A stretch of 53,274 nt of DNA from Oscillibacter sp. ER4 (GCF_000765235.1 NZ_JPJG01000056.1:1-53274), one strand, 5' to 3'. Counted from the stretch's first letter, positions 10,537-18,972 are shown. A program made the numbers and translations. Notes: generated from the letters alone by a model not told the origin.

Positions 10537-13500
10537 ATGAAGAGATTTCTCTCATCGCTGCTGGCGTTGACTATGATTTTAAGTCTGGTCATCGTTCCGG
10601 CGAACGCGGCAACGACCGAGGGAGCATCGGGTGCGATTACGATTACTCGCTCACCGGCCTCTGGAATCATTAAGCAAGGCGATACCGTTACTTTTTCTGC
10701 AACGGCAACTGTTACGCCCAGCGGTGGTACTGCAACTGCCGCTACTATGTCTAATGTGAATTGGTCTGTTAGTGGAACCGGCAGCACTGGACAAACGAGC
10801 GGCGACAATTATGTCGTTACTGTTGGCAGTACAGCTTTCACTGTCACTTGCACGGCGAACTTATCTGCAACGCCGGAAGGTAGCGAAAACCCTGTAACTG
10901 TTGACGGTGCTTCCCAAACTACTGACTCGATCGCCGTACTTTCTGCTCAGGCAGCTTTTGAAGCGGCTGCTAAGAAAGTTACTTACAACGGCAGAAAGTA
11001 TGCAGTTACCGGTAGTAGCGCTACGGTTTACTACTTTGAGGAGTCTTTTGACGCTTCCAAGCTTGGCATTGAGGTGACTGGTTCTGCCTATTCTAATGCT
11101 ACGCTGACGCACAAGGCTGACAACACCTATACTGTTAAGGCCAGCAACGCAGATAATGCTCCCAGCGTAGAAATTACCATCAATTCTCAGAAGACCACTC
11201 CTACCGTCAGCATTACTCCGGGCTTCGGTGCGAACAGTCCCATCAAGGGTCACACTTACACCATGTCTGCCAACTATGCAAATACTTACAACAGCACGGA
11301 CGTTACTGCTGGTACTGTCAAGTATGTGTGGACGGTTGAACACGGCGGCAGCTCGAACAGCACGTCTGCAAGCACGAGTTCTACTTTTAATTGGAAACCT
11401 ACTGACGAGGGTTCATACAAAATTACTTGTACTGTAACTGAGGGTTCTTCTCCGGCTGCAACGCATTATGAGACCTACACCGTTGTTGCTGAACCCTATC
11501 AGGCAATCTCTTCCAACGATGGCAAGACCACTCTTAGCCTTACGCCCGATAGCAATACCGTTTACATTAACACCCCGCGCATTCAGTCTAAGACCGACAG
11601 CAAGGTCGTCTATGGTACGAGCGATACTGCTCCCAACACTGTTACTTGGAAGGGCTTGGACTACAAGGACAGCAGTGACAGCAAAGTTGTCAAGATCTCC
11701 GGTCACGATGTCACCGGTCTCAAGAAGGGAACTGCAAAGGTCATTGCTACCGTTGAGTTCCGCGGTGCAGAGTATACTGTTGAGTACACCATCAACGTCA
11801 CTTCCCTTGATGCCGACACTTCTTCCGTTACCAACGGTGATGAGATCGAGTACACCCAGCGTGAGCTGAAGAATCTTCTGGAAGACGCAATTGACGATGT
11901 TTATTCGTCTTTCTCTTCCAATGATATCACCATCATTAAGCTTGTTGAAAATGCATCTGGCTATCTGACTCTCAAGGATGATAGTACCACCCTGAGAACC
12001 GGCAACAGCATTGATGGTACTCTGACCATTGCTGCCAAGAAAGGCTACATCGGCGATGCCACGTTCAAGCTGATTGTCAATAATCGTTACACTGTTACCC
12101 TGACCGTCCGCGTCGACGGCGACAAGGACATCAAGGACACCGTGACCGGCACTTCCGCCAACAAGTCCGTGACCTTCACCAACAGCGATTACGATTCCCT
12201 CTATATCTACGAGGGTTCCAGCTTCAAGACCGAGAAGTATGACGGCGACTGGAGCAAGACCAGCGGCCACACCGATTGGAAACTCGTGTCCAAGAACAAG
12301 GACTATACCGTTTCTACCAGCGCGTTCGACAAGAACGGCAAGGCTACCCTGTATGTCGTCGCCGTGGATGACGGCATCGCCTCCACCGGTACGATCACGG
12401 TTTCTCAGAAGTCTTACGACATCAACTACAACGTTGTCGCTGGTAAGAGCGTCAGCTTCTCCCAGAAGGACTTCGAGGACTTCCTCGAGGATTACGCTGA
12501 GGACGACGGCAAGTACAACCCCAAGAAGGACGACATTTCCTTTGACCACGCTGTCCTGACCTCTTCCGTCCCCAGCACCAAGAACGAGGGCACGCTGTAC
12601 TATGGCAGCACCGAGATCACCTCTTCCAACAAGAGCAAGACTGACATGACCGACATGGACAAGGTCAGCTTCGACACGGTCTCCAAGCCCAGCAAGGACA
12701 CCGTCTCCCTGACCTTCCGCGTCTATGGCGAGATCGAAAAGCCCAACAGCAAAAAGCCCGACAAGGTCAACTATGACGTCAACGTCGTGATCTCCGTCGT
12801 CAAGGAAGACATCACCTACACCGTCGGCATCGACGACACCGTCCAGCTGACCGCGCGCGACTTCGTCAACTTCCTGCAGGACGCCAGGACCTCTTACCGC
12901 AAGGCTGAGCTCGACTATGTCAAGTTCGACGTGAGCGGCAAGAACGTCTCCTCCTACGCTTATGGCGGTCTGTACCGCTCTTACAGCAGCTACTCCACCG
13001 GCAAGCTGGCCGACAGCACCGACAAGTTCTACTATGAGCCCTCCCGCACGCAGTACGACCTTGCGGACGTCGCCTACCACACCACCAGATGGGCCGAGGC
13101 CGGCAAGACCGTCTACATCCCCTTCACCGTTTACGGCACCAAGGGCGAAGAGGCCTCCGGTACGATGGCTATCACCATCGCCCAGACGATGAACTTCATC
13201 GACGTCAAGGCGAGCGACTTCTTCTATGAGCCGGTCAAGTGGGCCGTGAACAACAAGATCACCAACGGCACGTCCAGCACGACCTTCTCCCCGTACAAGA
13301 ACTGCAACCGTGCCGAGATCGTGACCTTCCTGTGGCGCGCCGCCAAGTCTCCGGAGCCGACCATTACCCGCAACCCGTTCAGCGATGTGCAGTCCGTCAG
13401 AGACGCCAGCTACTACAAGGCCATCCTGTGGGCCAGCCAGAACGGCATCACCGCTGGCACCACCGCGACGACCTTCTCCCCGTATCAGGAGTGCACGCGC

Positions 13501-13734
13501 TCCCAGATCGTGACGTTCCTGTACCGCTACGCCAAGGCGACCAACACCACGACCTACAACCCGTTCAAGGACGTCAGCTCCGTGAACGAGGCGAGCTACT
13601 ATAACGCCATCCTGTGGGCTGTCGGCAAGGGCATCACCCAGGGCACCAGCACGACCACCTTCTCCCCCTACGCCTCCTGCACGCGCGGCGAGGCCGTGAC
13701 GTTCCTGTATCGCTACGTCAACGGAGTAAAATAA
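10537..13734 (+). CDS. exported Ig-like/SLH surface protein
   Basis: 1065 aa from ATG 10537 (AAAGGA 11 bases upstream; upstream in-frame ATGs lack a spaced site). Signal peptide KRFLSSLLALTMILSLVIVP ending at ANA. A Thr/Ser-rich region with Ig-like beta repeats (about residues 25-460) is followed by repeated modules with a YTV/YDIN...SFSQKDFEDFLEDY pattern (about 460-880), then three C-terminal SLH domains (about 885-1065) marked by NGTSSTTFSPYKNCNRAEIV, AGTTATTFSPYQECTRSQIV and QGTSTTTFSPYASCTRGEAV. SLH repeats anchor it to the wall, here from the C-terminus, unlike the first SLH protein. Codons in the first 1.2 kb favour ACT/GTT/GCT, whereas the rest favours GGC/GAC/AAG, suggesting a mosaic gene. 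Confidence 0.9.
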   Translation: MKRFLSSLLALTMILSLVIVPANAATTEGASGAITITRSPASGIIKQGDTVTFSATATVTPSGGTATAATMSNVNWSVSGTGSTGQTSGDNYVVTVGSTAFTVTCTANLSATPEGSENPVTVDGASQTTDSIAVLSAQAAFEAAAKKVTYNGRKYAVTGSSATVYYFEESFDASKLGIEVTGSAYSNATLTHKADNTYTVKASNADNAPSVEITINSQKTTPTVSITPGFGANSPIKGHTYTMSANYANTYNSTDVTAGTVKYVWTVEHGGSSNSTSASTSSTFNWKPTDEGSYKITCTVTEGSSPAATHYETYTVVAEPYQAISSNDGKTTLSLTPDSNTVYINTPRIQSKTDSKVVYGTSDTAPNTVTWKGLDYKDSSDSKVVKISGHDVTGLKKGTAKVIATVEFRGAEYTVEYTINVTSLDADTSSVTNGDEIEYTQRELKNLLEDAIDDVYSSFSSNDITIIKLVENASGYLTLKDDSTTLRTGNSIDGTLTIAAKKGYIGDATFKLIVNNRYTVTLTVRVDGDKDIKDTVTGTSANKSVTFTNSDYDSLYIYEGSSFKTEKYDGDWSKTSGHTDWKLVSKNKDYTVSTSAFDKNGKATLYVVAVDDGIASTGTITVSQKSYDINYNVVAGKSVSFSQKDFEDFLEDYAEDDGKYNPKKDDISFDHAVLTSSVPSTKNEGTLYYGSTEITSSNKSKTDMTDMDKVSFDTVSKPSKDTVSLTFRVYGEIEKPNSKKPDKVNYDVNVVISVVKEDITYTVGIDDTVQLTARDFVNFLQDARTSYRKAELDYVKFDVSGKNVSSYAYGGLYRSYSSYSTGKLADSTDKFYYEPSRTQYDLADVAYHTTRWAEAGKTVYIPFTVYGTKGEEASGTMAITIAQTMNFIDVKASDFFYEPVKWAVNNKITNGTSSTTFSPYKNCNRAEIVTFLWRAAKSPEPTITRNPFSDVQSVRDASYYKAILWASQNGITAGTTATTFSPYQECTRSQIVTFLYRYAKATNTTTYNPFKDVSSVNEASYYNAILWAVGKGITQGTSTTTFSPYASCTRGEAVTFLYRYVNGVK

Positions 13735-13737
13735 CTT

Positions 13738-13772
13738 AAAAAATGCCGTCCCGAAAGGGACGGCATTTTTTA
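13738..13772 (+). terminator. rho-independent terminator
   Basis: TGCCGTCCC-GAAA-GGGACGGCA between A- and T-tracts, directly after the SLH gene. Confidence 0.9.
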
Positions 13773-13775
13773 TTT

Positions 13776-13971
13776 CTTGCGCTCCGCTGCAGCGCACGCG
13801 CCGTAGGCGCGCACGTTTGCGGAGCGAGAGGTGTTTTTTCTGACGCGCTTGTCGTCAGAAAAAACAATTTGAATTTATTTCGCCGCGGGAGCGGCGAAAC
13901 TCTGCGAGGCGGTTGGGGTGGTGGGCCCCCCTTGCCCCCCTGCAACCCGCCCGACGGAGTCGGGCGGGTTG
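13776..13971. repeat. structured repeat, copy 1
   Basis: Successive hairpins: GCTCCGC/GCGGAGC enclosing CGCGCC/GGCGCG (13781-13825); a perfect 14-bp stem 13832-13845 with 13853-13866; the box AATTTGAATTTATTTCG (13866-13882); then TTTCGCCGC-GGGA-GCGGCGAAA (13878-13899) and ACTCTGCG. A 12-bp CAACCCGCCCGA hairpin (13943-13971) follows. The box and flanks recur at 17643 with the second stem changed on both sides. No gene is supported between 13735 and 14071. Confidence 0.65.
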
Positions 13972-14012
13972 CGTTTACTCTTTTCTATTCTGTAAACTTT
14001 TGTTCAAACGCC

Positions 14013-14041
14013 TTTACGGGGGTTCAAAAAGCGTGTAGAAT
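14013..14041 (+). promoter_or_regulatory. promoter of the zinc-ribbon membrane protein gene
   Basis: TTTACG, 17 bases, TAGAAT, about 30 bases before the GTG start. Confidence 0.45.
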
Positions 14042-14071
14042 GGCAACATCAAGATTTTAGGAGTGTTTTTT

Positions 14072-14482
14072 GTGAACAAATTCCGCGATGCCCTTTACCG
14101 CTTCATGTATGGCCGCAACGGCGTGGATGCGCTGAACTGGGCGCTCGTGATCCTTGAGCTGGCCGTGAGCATTCTGAGCTCGATCATCCGCGTGCAGGGC
14201 GTTTCCCAAGCCCTGTACTTTGTGTCGATGGTGCTGATGTTCATTGTGCTCATCCGCATCTTTTCGCGCAATCTCGCGCGCCGTCAGGCCGAAAACGCGA
14301 AGTTTCTGACCTGGTGGACGCCGAAGGCGAACGCCATCCGCGGCGCGAAGGCACGCCGCGCCGACAAGGCGCACAAATACGTCCGCTGCTCCTGCGGCGC
14401 GTACTGCCGCGTGCCGAAAAACATCGGCAAGGTCGAGCTCACGTGCCCGAAGTGCGGCAAGAAAAAGGTCGTCAAAACGTGA
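14072..14482 (+). CDS. membrane protein with C-terminal zinc-ribbon
   Basis: 136 aa from GTG 14072, 8 bases after AGGAG; an earlier in-frame GTG at 14063 overlaps that site. Two membrane segments (about residues 20-38 and 45-62) are followed by a basic stretch and a cytoplasmic Cys pattern C-S-C ... C-P-K-C at about residues 109-130, likely binding zinc as in rubredoxin-like ribbons. I do not recognise the family; it has its own promoter and terminator, so it is a monocistronic unit. Function unknown. Confidence 0.75.
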   Translation: MNKFRDALYRFMYGRNGVDALNWALVILELAVSILSSIIRVQGVSQALYFVSMVLMFIVLIRIFSRNLARRQAENAKFLTWWTPKANAIRGAKARRADKAHKYVRCSCGAYCRVPKNIGKVELTCPKCGKKKVVKT

Positions 14483-14484
14483 AA

Positions 14485-14516
14485 GAAAAAATCCGTCCCG
14501 CGGGACGGATTTTTTT
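14485..14516 (+). terminator. rho-independent terminator
   Basis: ATCCGTCCCG/CGGGACGGAT with A- and T-tracts, three bases past the preceding stop. Confidence 0.9.
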
Positions 14517-14557
14517 GTAAGAAAATCAATTCTCCGCCGTCTTATAGACAGAAAGGG

Positions 14558-15043
14558 GTGAGGGCGCTGACGAATTTTGAAGAGGTGTACGCCGTGTACT
14601 TCGACGACGTATATCGGTATCTGCTTTCGCTGTCCGGGAGCGAGAGCGTCGCCGAGGAGCTGACGAGTGAGACGTTTTTCCGTGCGATGGACGCCCTCGA
14701 CCACTTTCGGGGCGAGTGCAGCGTGCGCGTCTGGCTGTGCCAGATCGCGAAAAATCTGTATTATTCGCAGCTGCGGCGCGAGAAGCGGCTTGCCCCGCTC
14801 GAAGACTGCCGGATCGCCGAGGAGCGCCACGAGGAGGAGTTAGAAGATCACAGCGAGGCCGCGCGCATCCAGGAATTGCTGCACGCGCTCAGAGAGCCGT
14901 ACAAGGAGGTCTTCATGTGGCGCGTGTACGGTGAGAAGAGCTTCCGCGACATCGGCGCGCTCTTCGGCAAGACGGAAAACTGGGCATGCGTGACGTATCA
15001 CCGCGCCAAGCGCATGATCCGCGAGGGATTGGAGGACGACTGA
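14558..15043 (+). CDS. ECF-type RNA polymerase sigma factor
   Basis: 161 aa. Region 2 is seen at residues 5-70 (FDDVYRYLLSLSGSESVAEE, LTSETFFRAMDAL, WLCQIAKNLYYSQLRREKR) and region 4 at 105-155 (LREPYKEVFMWRVYGEKSFRDIG as the helix-turn-helix). This is the two-domain layout of extracytoplasmic-function sigma factors. The GTG at 14558 overlaps the AAAGGGG ribosome site, so translation may really start at CTG 14567; the start is uncertain. One base separates its stop from the zinc-finger anti-sigma gene, which presumably holds it inactive at the membrane. No ECF-type self promoter was recognised. Confidence 0.88.
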   Translation: MRALTNFEEVYAVYFDDVYRYLLSLSGSESVAEELTSETFFRAMDALDHFRGECSVRVWLCQIAKNLYYSQLRREKRLAPLEDCRIAEERHEEELEDHSEAARIQELLHALREPYKEVFMWRVYGEKSFRDIGALFGKTENWACVTYHRAKRMIREGLEDD

Positions 15044-15044
15044 A

Positions 15045-16067
15045 ATGGACAAAACTTGCAGCATCGTGCAGGACCTTCTGCCGCTCTATGAGGAAGACAT
15101 GCTGCGCGTGGAGACGAAGGAATTTGTGGACGGGCATTTAGCGCAGTGCGCGGCCTGCCGCGCCGAACTTGACGCGCTGAAGGCGGACGTGAAGCCCGCG
15201 CCCGTCAGCGCGCAGCCGCTGCGCGACTTGAAGCGGCAGCTTCGACGCAAGAAGCTGACCGCCGTACTGCTGGCCGTCACACTCGCGCTGACGCTGGCGA
15301 CGGCGGGATTCGCGTATCTCACCGCGCCGCAGTATTTGCCGTACAGCGAGACAGAGTGGGCGATCTCGCGCTCGCCCAGCGCGCTCGCGGACGACGGCTC
15401 GGCAGCGGATGGGCTTTCTGATCTCAGCGGCGCGGAGAGCATCTCCGTCAGCCTGCTCGTGCCGGTCTCCGGCGCAGAGGTCACAAACACGCAGGACCCC
15501 AACAGCGGCAAAACCATCTACTTCATCACCGCATGGCGCACGCCGCTCGACACATGGCGCGGCGCATTCGACAAAACTGGGGGCGCTCCGAACACACACA
15601 GCGCAAATGATCGCACACAGCGCGAGGCGGACGCACTGCAAGGCGTGCTCGCCAAGGCGGAGTCCGCGCGCACGCTTTTCACGCTCGACGCCGCGAACTG
15701 CGCGGCAGTCTGCTATTCTCAGAACAACGGGCAGGACGATGTGCTGCTCTGCGGCAGCATGAACGGCGGCATCATTTCGCTGCCGAGGCTGGCGTTGGGC
15801 TATTACGTTTTGCTATCGTTAGCACTCCTTATTACGCTGGGTATTGCATTTTTCGCCTGCCGCAGGAAGAAAACGGGCAAAGCGCTCGGCTATCTCGCGC
15901 TGATTCCCGCGAGCTATCTTGCCGGTCATCTACTCGTCAAGGGTTTCACGACGACGAGCTACCAGATGCAGCGCGACTTCTCGCTCATTATCCTCGCCGC
16001 CGCGCTGATCTACGCCGCGGTCATGCTGGCGATCAACCTCTGGCGGCAGAAGCGGGAGAAGGTGTAA
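15045..16067 (+). CDS. zinc-finger anti-sigma factor, membrane-bound
   Basis: 340 aa. The N-terminal 45 residues form a zf-HC2 anti-sigma domain: Cys5 and HLAQCAAC (His31-x3-Cys35-x2-Cys38). A membrane segment at about 70-92 leads to an outside domain (about 93-245) and then three more hydrophobic segments (about 248-267, 280-298, 310-330). Most ZAS anti-sigmas have one membrane span, so the extra C-terminal spans suggest a fused sensor or transport module. Start ATG 15045 follows the sigma stop by one base, indicating coupled synthesis. Known biology of such pairs: an envelope signal releases the sigma factor; the signal here is unknown. Confidence 0.85.
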   Translation: MDKTCSIVQDLLPLYEEDMLRVETKEFVDGHLAQCAACRAELDALKADVKPAPVSAQPLRDLKRQLRRKKLTAVLLAVTLALTLATAGFAYLTAPQYLPYSETEWAISRSPSALADDGSAADGLSDLSGAESISVSLLVPVSGAEVTNTQDPNSGKTIYFITAWRTPLDTWRGAFDKTGGAPNTHSANDRTQREADALQGVLAKAESARTLFTLDAANCAAVCYSQNNGQDDVLLCGSMNGGIISLPRLALGYYVLLSLALLITLGIAFFACRRKKTGKALGYLALIPASYLAGHLLVKGFTTTSYQMQRDFSLIILAAALIYAAVMLAINLWRQKREKV

Positions 16068-16071
16068 AACA

Positions 16072-16107
16072 AACAGGAAGAGACGCGAATGCGTCTCTTC
16101 CTGTTTT
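16072..16107 (+). terminator. rho-independent terminator
   Basis: 15-bp stem AACAGGAAGAGACGC/GCGTCTCTTCCTGTT after the anti-sigma gene; it abuts the 3' end of the opposite-strand tRNA-Ser and could also end that transcript. Confidence 0.9.
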
Positions 16108-16195
16108 GGCGCAGCGGGAGGGATTCGAACCCTCGTGAGGTTTCCCTCAAACTGATTTCGAGTCAGCCCCGTTATGACCACTTCGATACCGCTGC
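16107..16195 (-). tRNA. tRNA-Ser (CGA)
   Basis: 89 nt with long variable arm. Acceptor GCAGCGG/CCGCTGC, discriminator G and encoded CCA; anticodon stem GCTGA/TCAGT with loop CTCGAAA gives anticodon CGA (codon UCG). T-loop GGTTCGAATCC is intact. Confidence 0.95.
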
Positions 16196-16288
16196 ATATT
16201 CAGTTCGCTGTTATCAGCCAAACTATTATGCCATAACTTTTTGCGTCTTGCAAGGTCTTTTTTCGCATTCGGGGCATATTCTGTGCGT

Positions 16289-16891
16289 ATGAAGACTGTC
16301 TATTTATCGGTACGCCTGAAAAATTACGAAAATGCGCTCGCGCTGGTCGGTGCGCCGCTCACCGAAACGCCGGAGAACGCGGACGTTTTGCTGCTGCCCG
16401 GCGGGGGCGACATGCACCCGCGCTTTTACGGTCAAGCGCTGAACGGCTCGGAAGATCTCGACGAAGCACGCGACGCGCGTGAGCTCACGCTGATTGACAA
16501 CTTCCTGTGCGCGGGAAAGCCTGTCATCGGCATCTGCCGCGGGCTGCAAGTCCTCAACGTCTATTTTGGCGGCACGCTGTGTCAGCACATCGAGGGCCAC
16601 AGTCAAATTGACGGCGTTGACCGGCTGCATGCCATCAACACCGCGCCGGGCCTTCTGCGCGAGCTGTACGGCACGCGCTGCACGGTCAACAGTGCACACC
16701 ATCAGGCCGTCTGGCGGCTAGGGACGGGGCTTCAGGTCTTCGCCTGCGCGGAGGACGGCACGGTCGAGGCCGTCGGCCACAGGACGCTCCCCGTCTTTGC
16801 CGTGCAGTGGCATCCTGAGCGGCTGTGCGGCGCGTTCGCGCGGCCGGAAAGTGCTGACGGTGCAAGGCTTTTGCGCGCTCTACTCAGATAA
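16289..16891 (+). CDS. class I glutamine amidotransferase-like hydrolase (peptidase C26)
   Basis: 200 aa from ATG 16289; the upstream in-frame ATG at 16241 would add residues unlike the family. Family pattern of gamma-glutamyl-GABA hydrolases (PuuD-like): LLLPGGGDMHPRFYG (oxyanion region, about residue 35), GICRGLQVLNVYFGG with the nucleophile Cys (about 85), NSAHHQ (about 132), and QWHPER with the catalytic His and Glu (about 175). It is shorter than PuuD (about 250 aa). Likely substrate is a gamma-glutamyl amide; not determined. No Shine-Dalgarno sequence is visible before the start, so leaderless or weak initiation is possible. Confidence 0.85.
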   Translation: MKTVYLSVRLKNYENALALVGAPLTETPENADVLLLPGGGDMHPRFYGQALNGSEDLDEARDARELTLIDNFLCAGKPVIGICRGLQVLNVYFGGTLCQHIEGHSQIDGVDRLHAINTAPGLLRELYGTRCTVNSAHHQAVWRLGTGLQVFACAEDGTVEAVGHRTLPVFAVQWHPERLCGAFARPESADGARLLRALLR

Positions 16892-16924
16892 CATAAAAAA
16901 GTGCAGAAAAATTCTGAAAAAACG

Positions 16925-16953
16925 TTGACAAAACGGGACACTGATGCTATTAT
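16925..16953 (+). promoter_or_regulatory. promoter of the five-tRNA cluster
   Basis: Consensus TTGACA, 17 bases, TATTAT, about 32 bases before tRNA-Gly. Confidence 0.85.
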
Positions 16954-16985
16954 AACAGAGCTGACGATTTTTGCGGAGGGCGCAT

Positions 16986-17060
16986 GCAGGTGTAGCACAA
17001 TGGCTAGGGCACCAGCCTTCCAAGCTGGGGATGCGGGTTCGATTCCCGTCACCTGCTCCA
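16986..17060 (+). tRNA. tRNA-Gly (TCC)
   Basis: Acceptor GCAGGTG/CACCTGC, encoded CCA; anticodon loop CTTCCAA. Confidence 0.96.
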
Positions 17061-17068
17061 TTCAATTC

Positions 17069-17145
<77 letters not shown>

Positions 17146-17199
17146 TTTACAAGGCGTCCCTCAGCAAAGCAGCAAATATCGCACGGATACAGAATATGT

Positions 17200-17277
<78 letters not shown>

Positions 17278-17281
17278 CAAA

Positions 17282-17320
17282 AAGAGAGGGATGGGATTTG
17301 GTCCCAGCCCTCTCTTCCCA
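17282..17320 (+). terminator. hairpin between tRNA-His and tRNA-Gln
   Basis: AGAGAGGG-A-TGGGA pairs with TCCCA-G-CCCTCTCT. With no real T-tract it is more likely a processing or partial termination signal inside the cluster. Confidence 0.45.
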
Positions 17321-17322
17321 AT

Positions 17323-17397
17323 AGGGGTGTAGCCAAGCGGTAAGGCAAGGGACTTTGACTCCCTCATTCGCTGGTTCGAGTCCAGCCATCCCTGCCA
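17323..17397 (+). tRNA. tRNA-Gln (TTG)
   Basis: Acceptor AGGGGTG/CATCCCT, encoded CCA; anticodon loop CTTTGAC. Confidence 0.95.
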
Positions 17398-17432
17398 GAT
17401 TTTTACCGCTTCGGTGGTTTGGAATAGAATAT

Positions 17433-17508
17433 GCTTCGTTAGCTCAGTTGGCAGAGCACCTGCCTTTTAAGCAGGGTGTCCGGGGTTCGAATCCCCGACG
17501 AGGCACCA
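17433..17508 (+). tRNA. tRNA-Lys (TTT)
   Basis: Acceptor GCTTCGT/ACGAGGC, encoded CCA; anticodon loop CTTTTAA. Confidence 0.96.
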
Positions 17509-17542
17509 AAAAAGAGATGGCTTTAAGCTGTCTCTTTTTTTT
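17508..17542 (+). terminator. terminator of the tRNA cluster
   Basis: AGAGATGGCT/AGCTGTCTCT (one G-T pair) with a long T-tract directly after tRNA-Lys. Confidence 0.85.
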
Positions 17543-17599
17543 GGATTCCGTTAGAAATTAAAATACTCGGGGCAAATAAACACCTCAGGGCAGCTTCTC

Positions 17600-17687
17600 T
17601 TGCCGCTCTGCGGCAATTCACCTTCTGTCGCGGCAGAAAACGAATTTGAATTTATTTCGTGCCGTGCGCGGCACGAAACTCTACGGG
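17600..17687. repeat. structured repeat, copy 2
   Basis: TTGCCGC-TCT-GCGGCAA (17600-17616), TTCTG/CAGAA (17623-17638), the box AATTTGAATTTATTTCG (17643-17659), then TTTCGTGCCG-TGCG-CGGCACGAAA (17655-17678) and ACTCTACG. The box is identical to that at 13866; the last stem differs in both arms yet stays fully paired. Most of the gene-free stretch 17543-17776 is this element. Confidence 0.7.
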
Positions 17688-17723
17688 GCTTTTCATTCTA
17701 CGCCGCCCGCAAAGAACCTTTGC

Positions 17724-17752
17724 TTGTCTGCTCGTGGCTTTTTTGCTATGAT
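17724..17752 (+). promoter_or_regulatory. promoter of the XRE-remnant membrane gene
   Basis: TTGTCT, 17 bases, TGC-TATGAT (extended -10), 24 bases before the ATG. Confidence 0.7.
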
Positions 17753-17776
17753 GTGAGCAGCAAGGGAGGTCGATCT

Positions 17777-18133
17777 ATGTCTGATTTCAGTTCCAACCTG
17801 CGGCGGCTGCGGAAAAGGGCAGGTCTTTCGCAGGACGCGCTCGCGACCGATCCGAACGAGCTGCTTTACCCGAATCAAAAACGCAGGAGCGGCGGCGTGA
17901 GCCGCCTTGTGGACGACGACTTTTTCGGCAAGCTCACGGTCGTCATTTGGATCGTGGGGTTCCTGCTCGGCCTGCCCGCCGGCAGTCAAGGCTATGCGTC
18001 GGGGCCGAACACCATCTCGTGGCATTTCGTGTTTTCCGACGCGCTGCGATGCTGGGCTCCCGCATTTTTGACCGGCATGGCGTTTCTCGGCCTTCAGAAG
18101 ATCATCGACCTTTTGAAAGAGCGCGGCGAGTGA
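17777..18133 (+). CDS. XRE-type regulator with the helix-turn-helix core deleted, membrane tail
   Basis: 118 aa from ATG 17777 (GGGAGG 8 bases upstream). It starts like an XRE regulator (NLRRLRKRAGLSQDALA, helices 1-2) but jumps at once to DPNELLYPNQKRR, which in intact family members follows the fifth helix about 40 residues later. The recognition helix is therefore absent, in frame. The rest has two hydrophobic segments (about 55-75 and 85-108) of the kind seen in XRE-membrane proteins. Promoter, ribosome site and open frame are all kept, so it may be expressed, perhaps as a dominant or sensor-only form, or it is a decayed gene. DNA binding is not expected. Confidence 0.65.
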   Translation: MSDFSSNLRRLRKRAGLSQDALATDPNELLYPNQKRRSGGVSRLVDDDFFGKLTVVIWIVGFLLGLPAGSQGYASGPNTISWHFVFSDALRCWAPAFLTGMAFLGLQKIIDLLKERGE

Positions 18134-18155
18134 GCGGGCATCTTTGCCCAGGCTC

Positions 18156-18184
18156 TTGCCATTCTCCTCAAAAACGGCTATGAT
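18156..18184 (+). promoter_or_regulatory. promoter of the HAD hydrolase gene
   Basis: TTGCCA, 17 bases, TATGAT, 31 bases before the TTG start. Confidence 0.75.
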
Positions 18185-18215
18185 GGACTTACTTTACATG
18201 AACAGGAGAAGCGCA

Positions 18216-18929
18216 TTGAACATCACGACCATTTTATTCGACCTGGACGGGACGCTGCTGCCGATGGATCAGGAGGCGTTCACGACCGGATACTTTAAGA
18301 TCCTCGCCAAAAAGCTCGCGCCCTACGGCTACGAGCCCAAATCCCTCGTCGACGCCATTTGGGCGGGCACGGCGGCCATGGTCAAAAACGACGGCAGCTG
18401 CACGAACGAGCAGGCCTTCTGGAAGAAGTTCGCGGCGATCTACGGCGAGGAAAAGTGCCAAAGCGACCAGGGCCTTTTCGAGGATTTCTACGCCAATGAG
18501 TTCAACGCCGCGCGCGACATCTGCGGCTTTAATCCCGCATCGGTGGAGACGGTCCATAAGCTCAAAGAGTGCGGCTACCGCGTTGCGCTGGCGACGAATC
18601 CGATCTTTCCCCACATGGCGACGGAGAACCGCATCCGCTGGGCGGGCCTTGTGCCGGAGGATTTTGAAATTTACACGACCTACGAGTCCTCGACCTTCTG
18701 CAAGCCGAATCCTGCTTACTACCTCGAGGTCGCGCGCACGCTCGGCGTCAAGCCGGAGGAGTGCCTGATGGTCGGCAACGACGCGACCGAGGACATGGCC
18801 GCACGCGAGGTCGGGATGGATGTCTTTCTTTTGACCGACTGTCTCATCAACGCGAAAAAACGCGACCTGAACGCCTATCCCCGCGGCGATTTTGCCGCGC
18901 TGAACGCTTACATTGACGCACTGCAATAA
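18216..18929 (+). CDS. HAD-superfamily hydrolase
   Basis: 237 aa from TTG 18216, which has AGGAG 7 bases before it and starts directly before the first motif; longer readings run into the promoter. Motif I ILFDLDGTLLP (nucleophile Asp), a helical cap (about residues 20-95), motif II LATNP (about 128), motif III Lys in CKPNP (about 165) and motif IV VGNDATEDM (about 190). This layout is typical of phosphoglycolate-phosphatase-like HAD enzymes; substrate unknown. A terminator follows that also serves the convergent exporter gene. Confidence 0.85.
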   Translation: MNITTILFDLDGTLLPMDQEAFTTGYFKILAKKLAPYGYEPKSLVDAIWAGTAAMVKNDGSCTNEQAFWKKFAAIYGEEKCQSDQGLFEDFYANEFNAARDICGFNPASVETVHKLKECGYRVALATNPIFPHMATENRIRWAGLVPEDFEIYTTYESSTFCKPNPAYYLEVARTLGVKPEECLMVGNDATEDMAAREVGMDVFLLTDCLINAKKRDLNAYPRGDFAALNAYIDALQ

Positions 18930-18962
18930 AAAACTGCCGCCCAAACGGGCGGCAGTTTTTAC
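18929..18962. terminator. bidirectional rho-independent terminator
   Basis: CTGCCGCCC-AAAC-GGGCGGCAG with A- and T-tracts between the convergent HAD and thrE-type genes. Confidence 0.9.
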
Positions 18963-18972
18963 TTTTCGAACA

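Noticed and set aside
11413-13797. 794-codon minus-strand frame opposite the second SLH gene
   Set aside because: Same codon-bias shadow; it crosses the terminator and has no domain.
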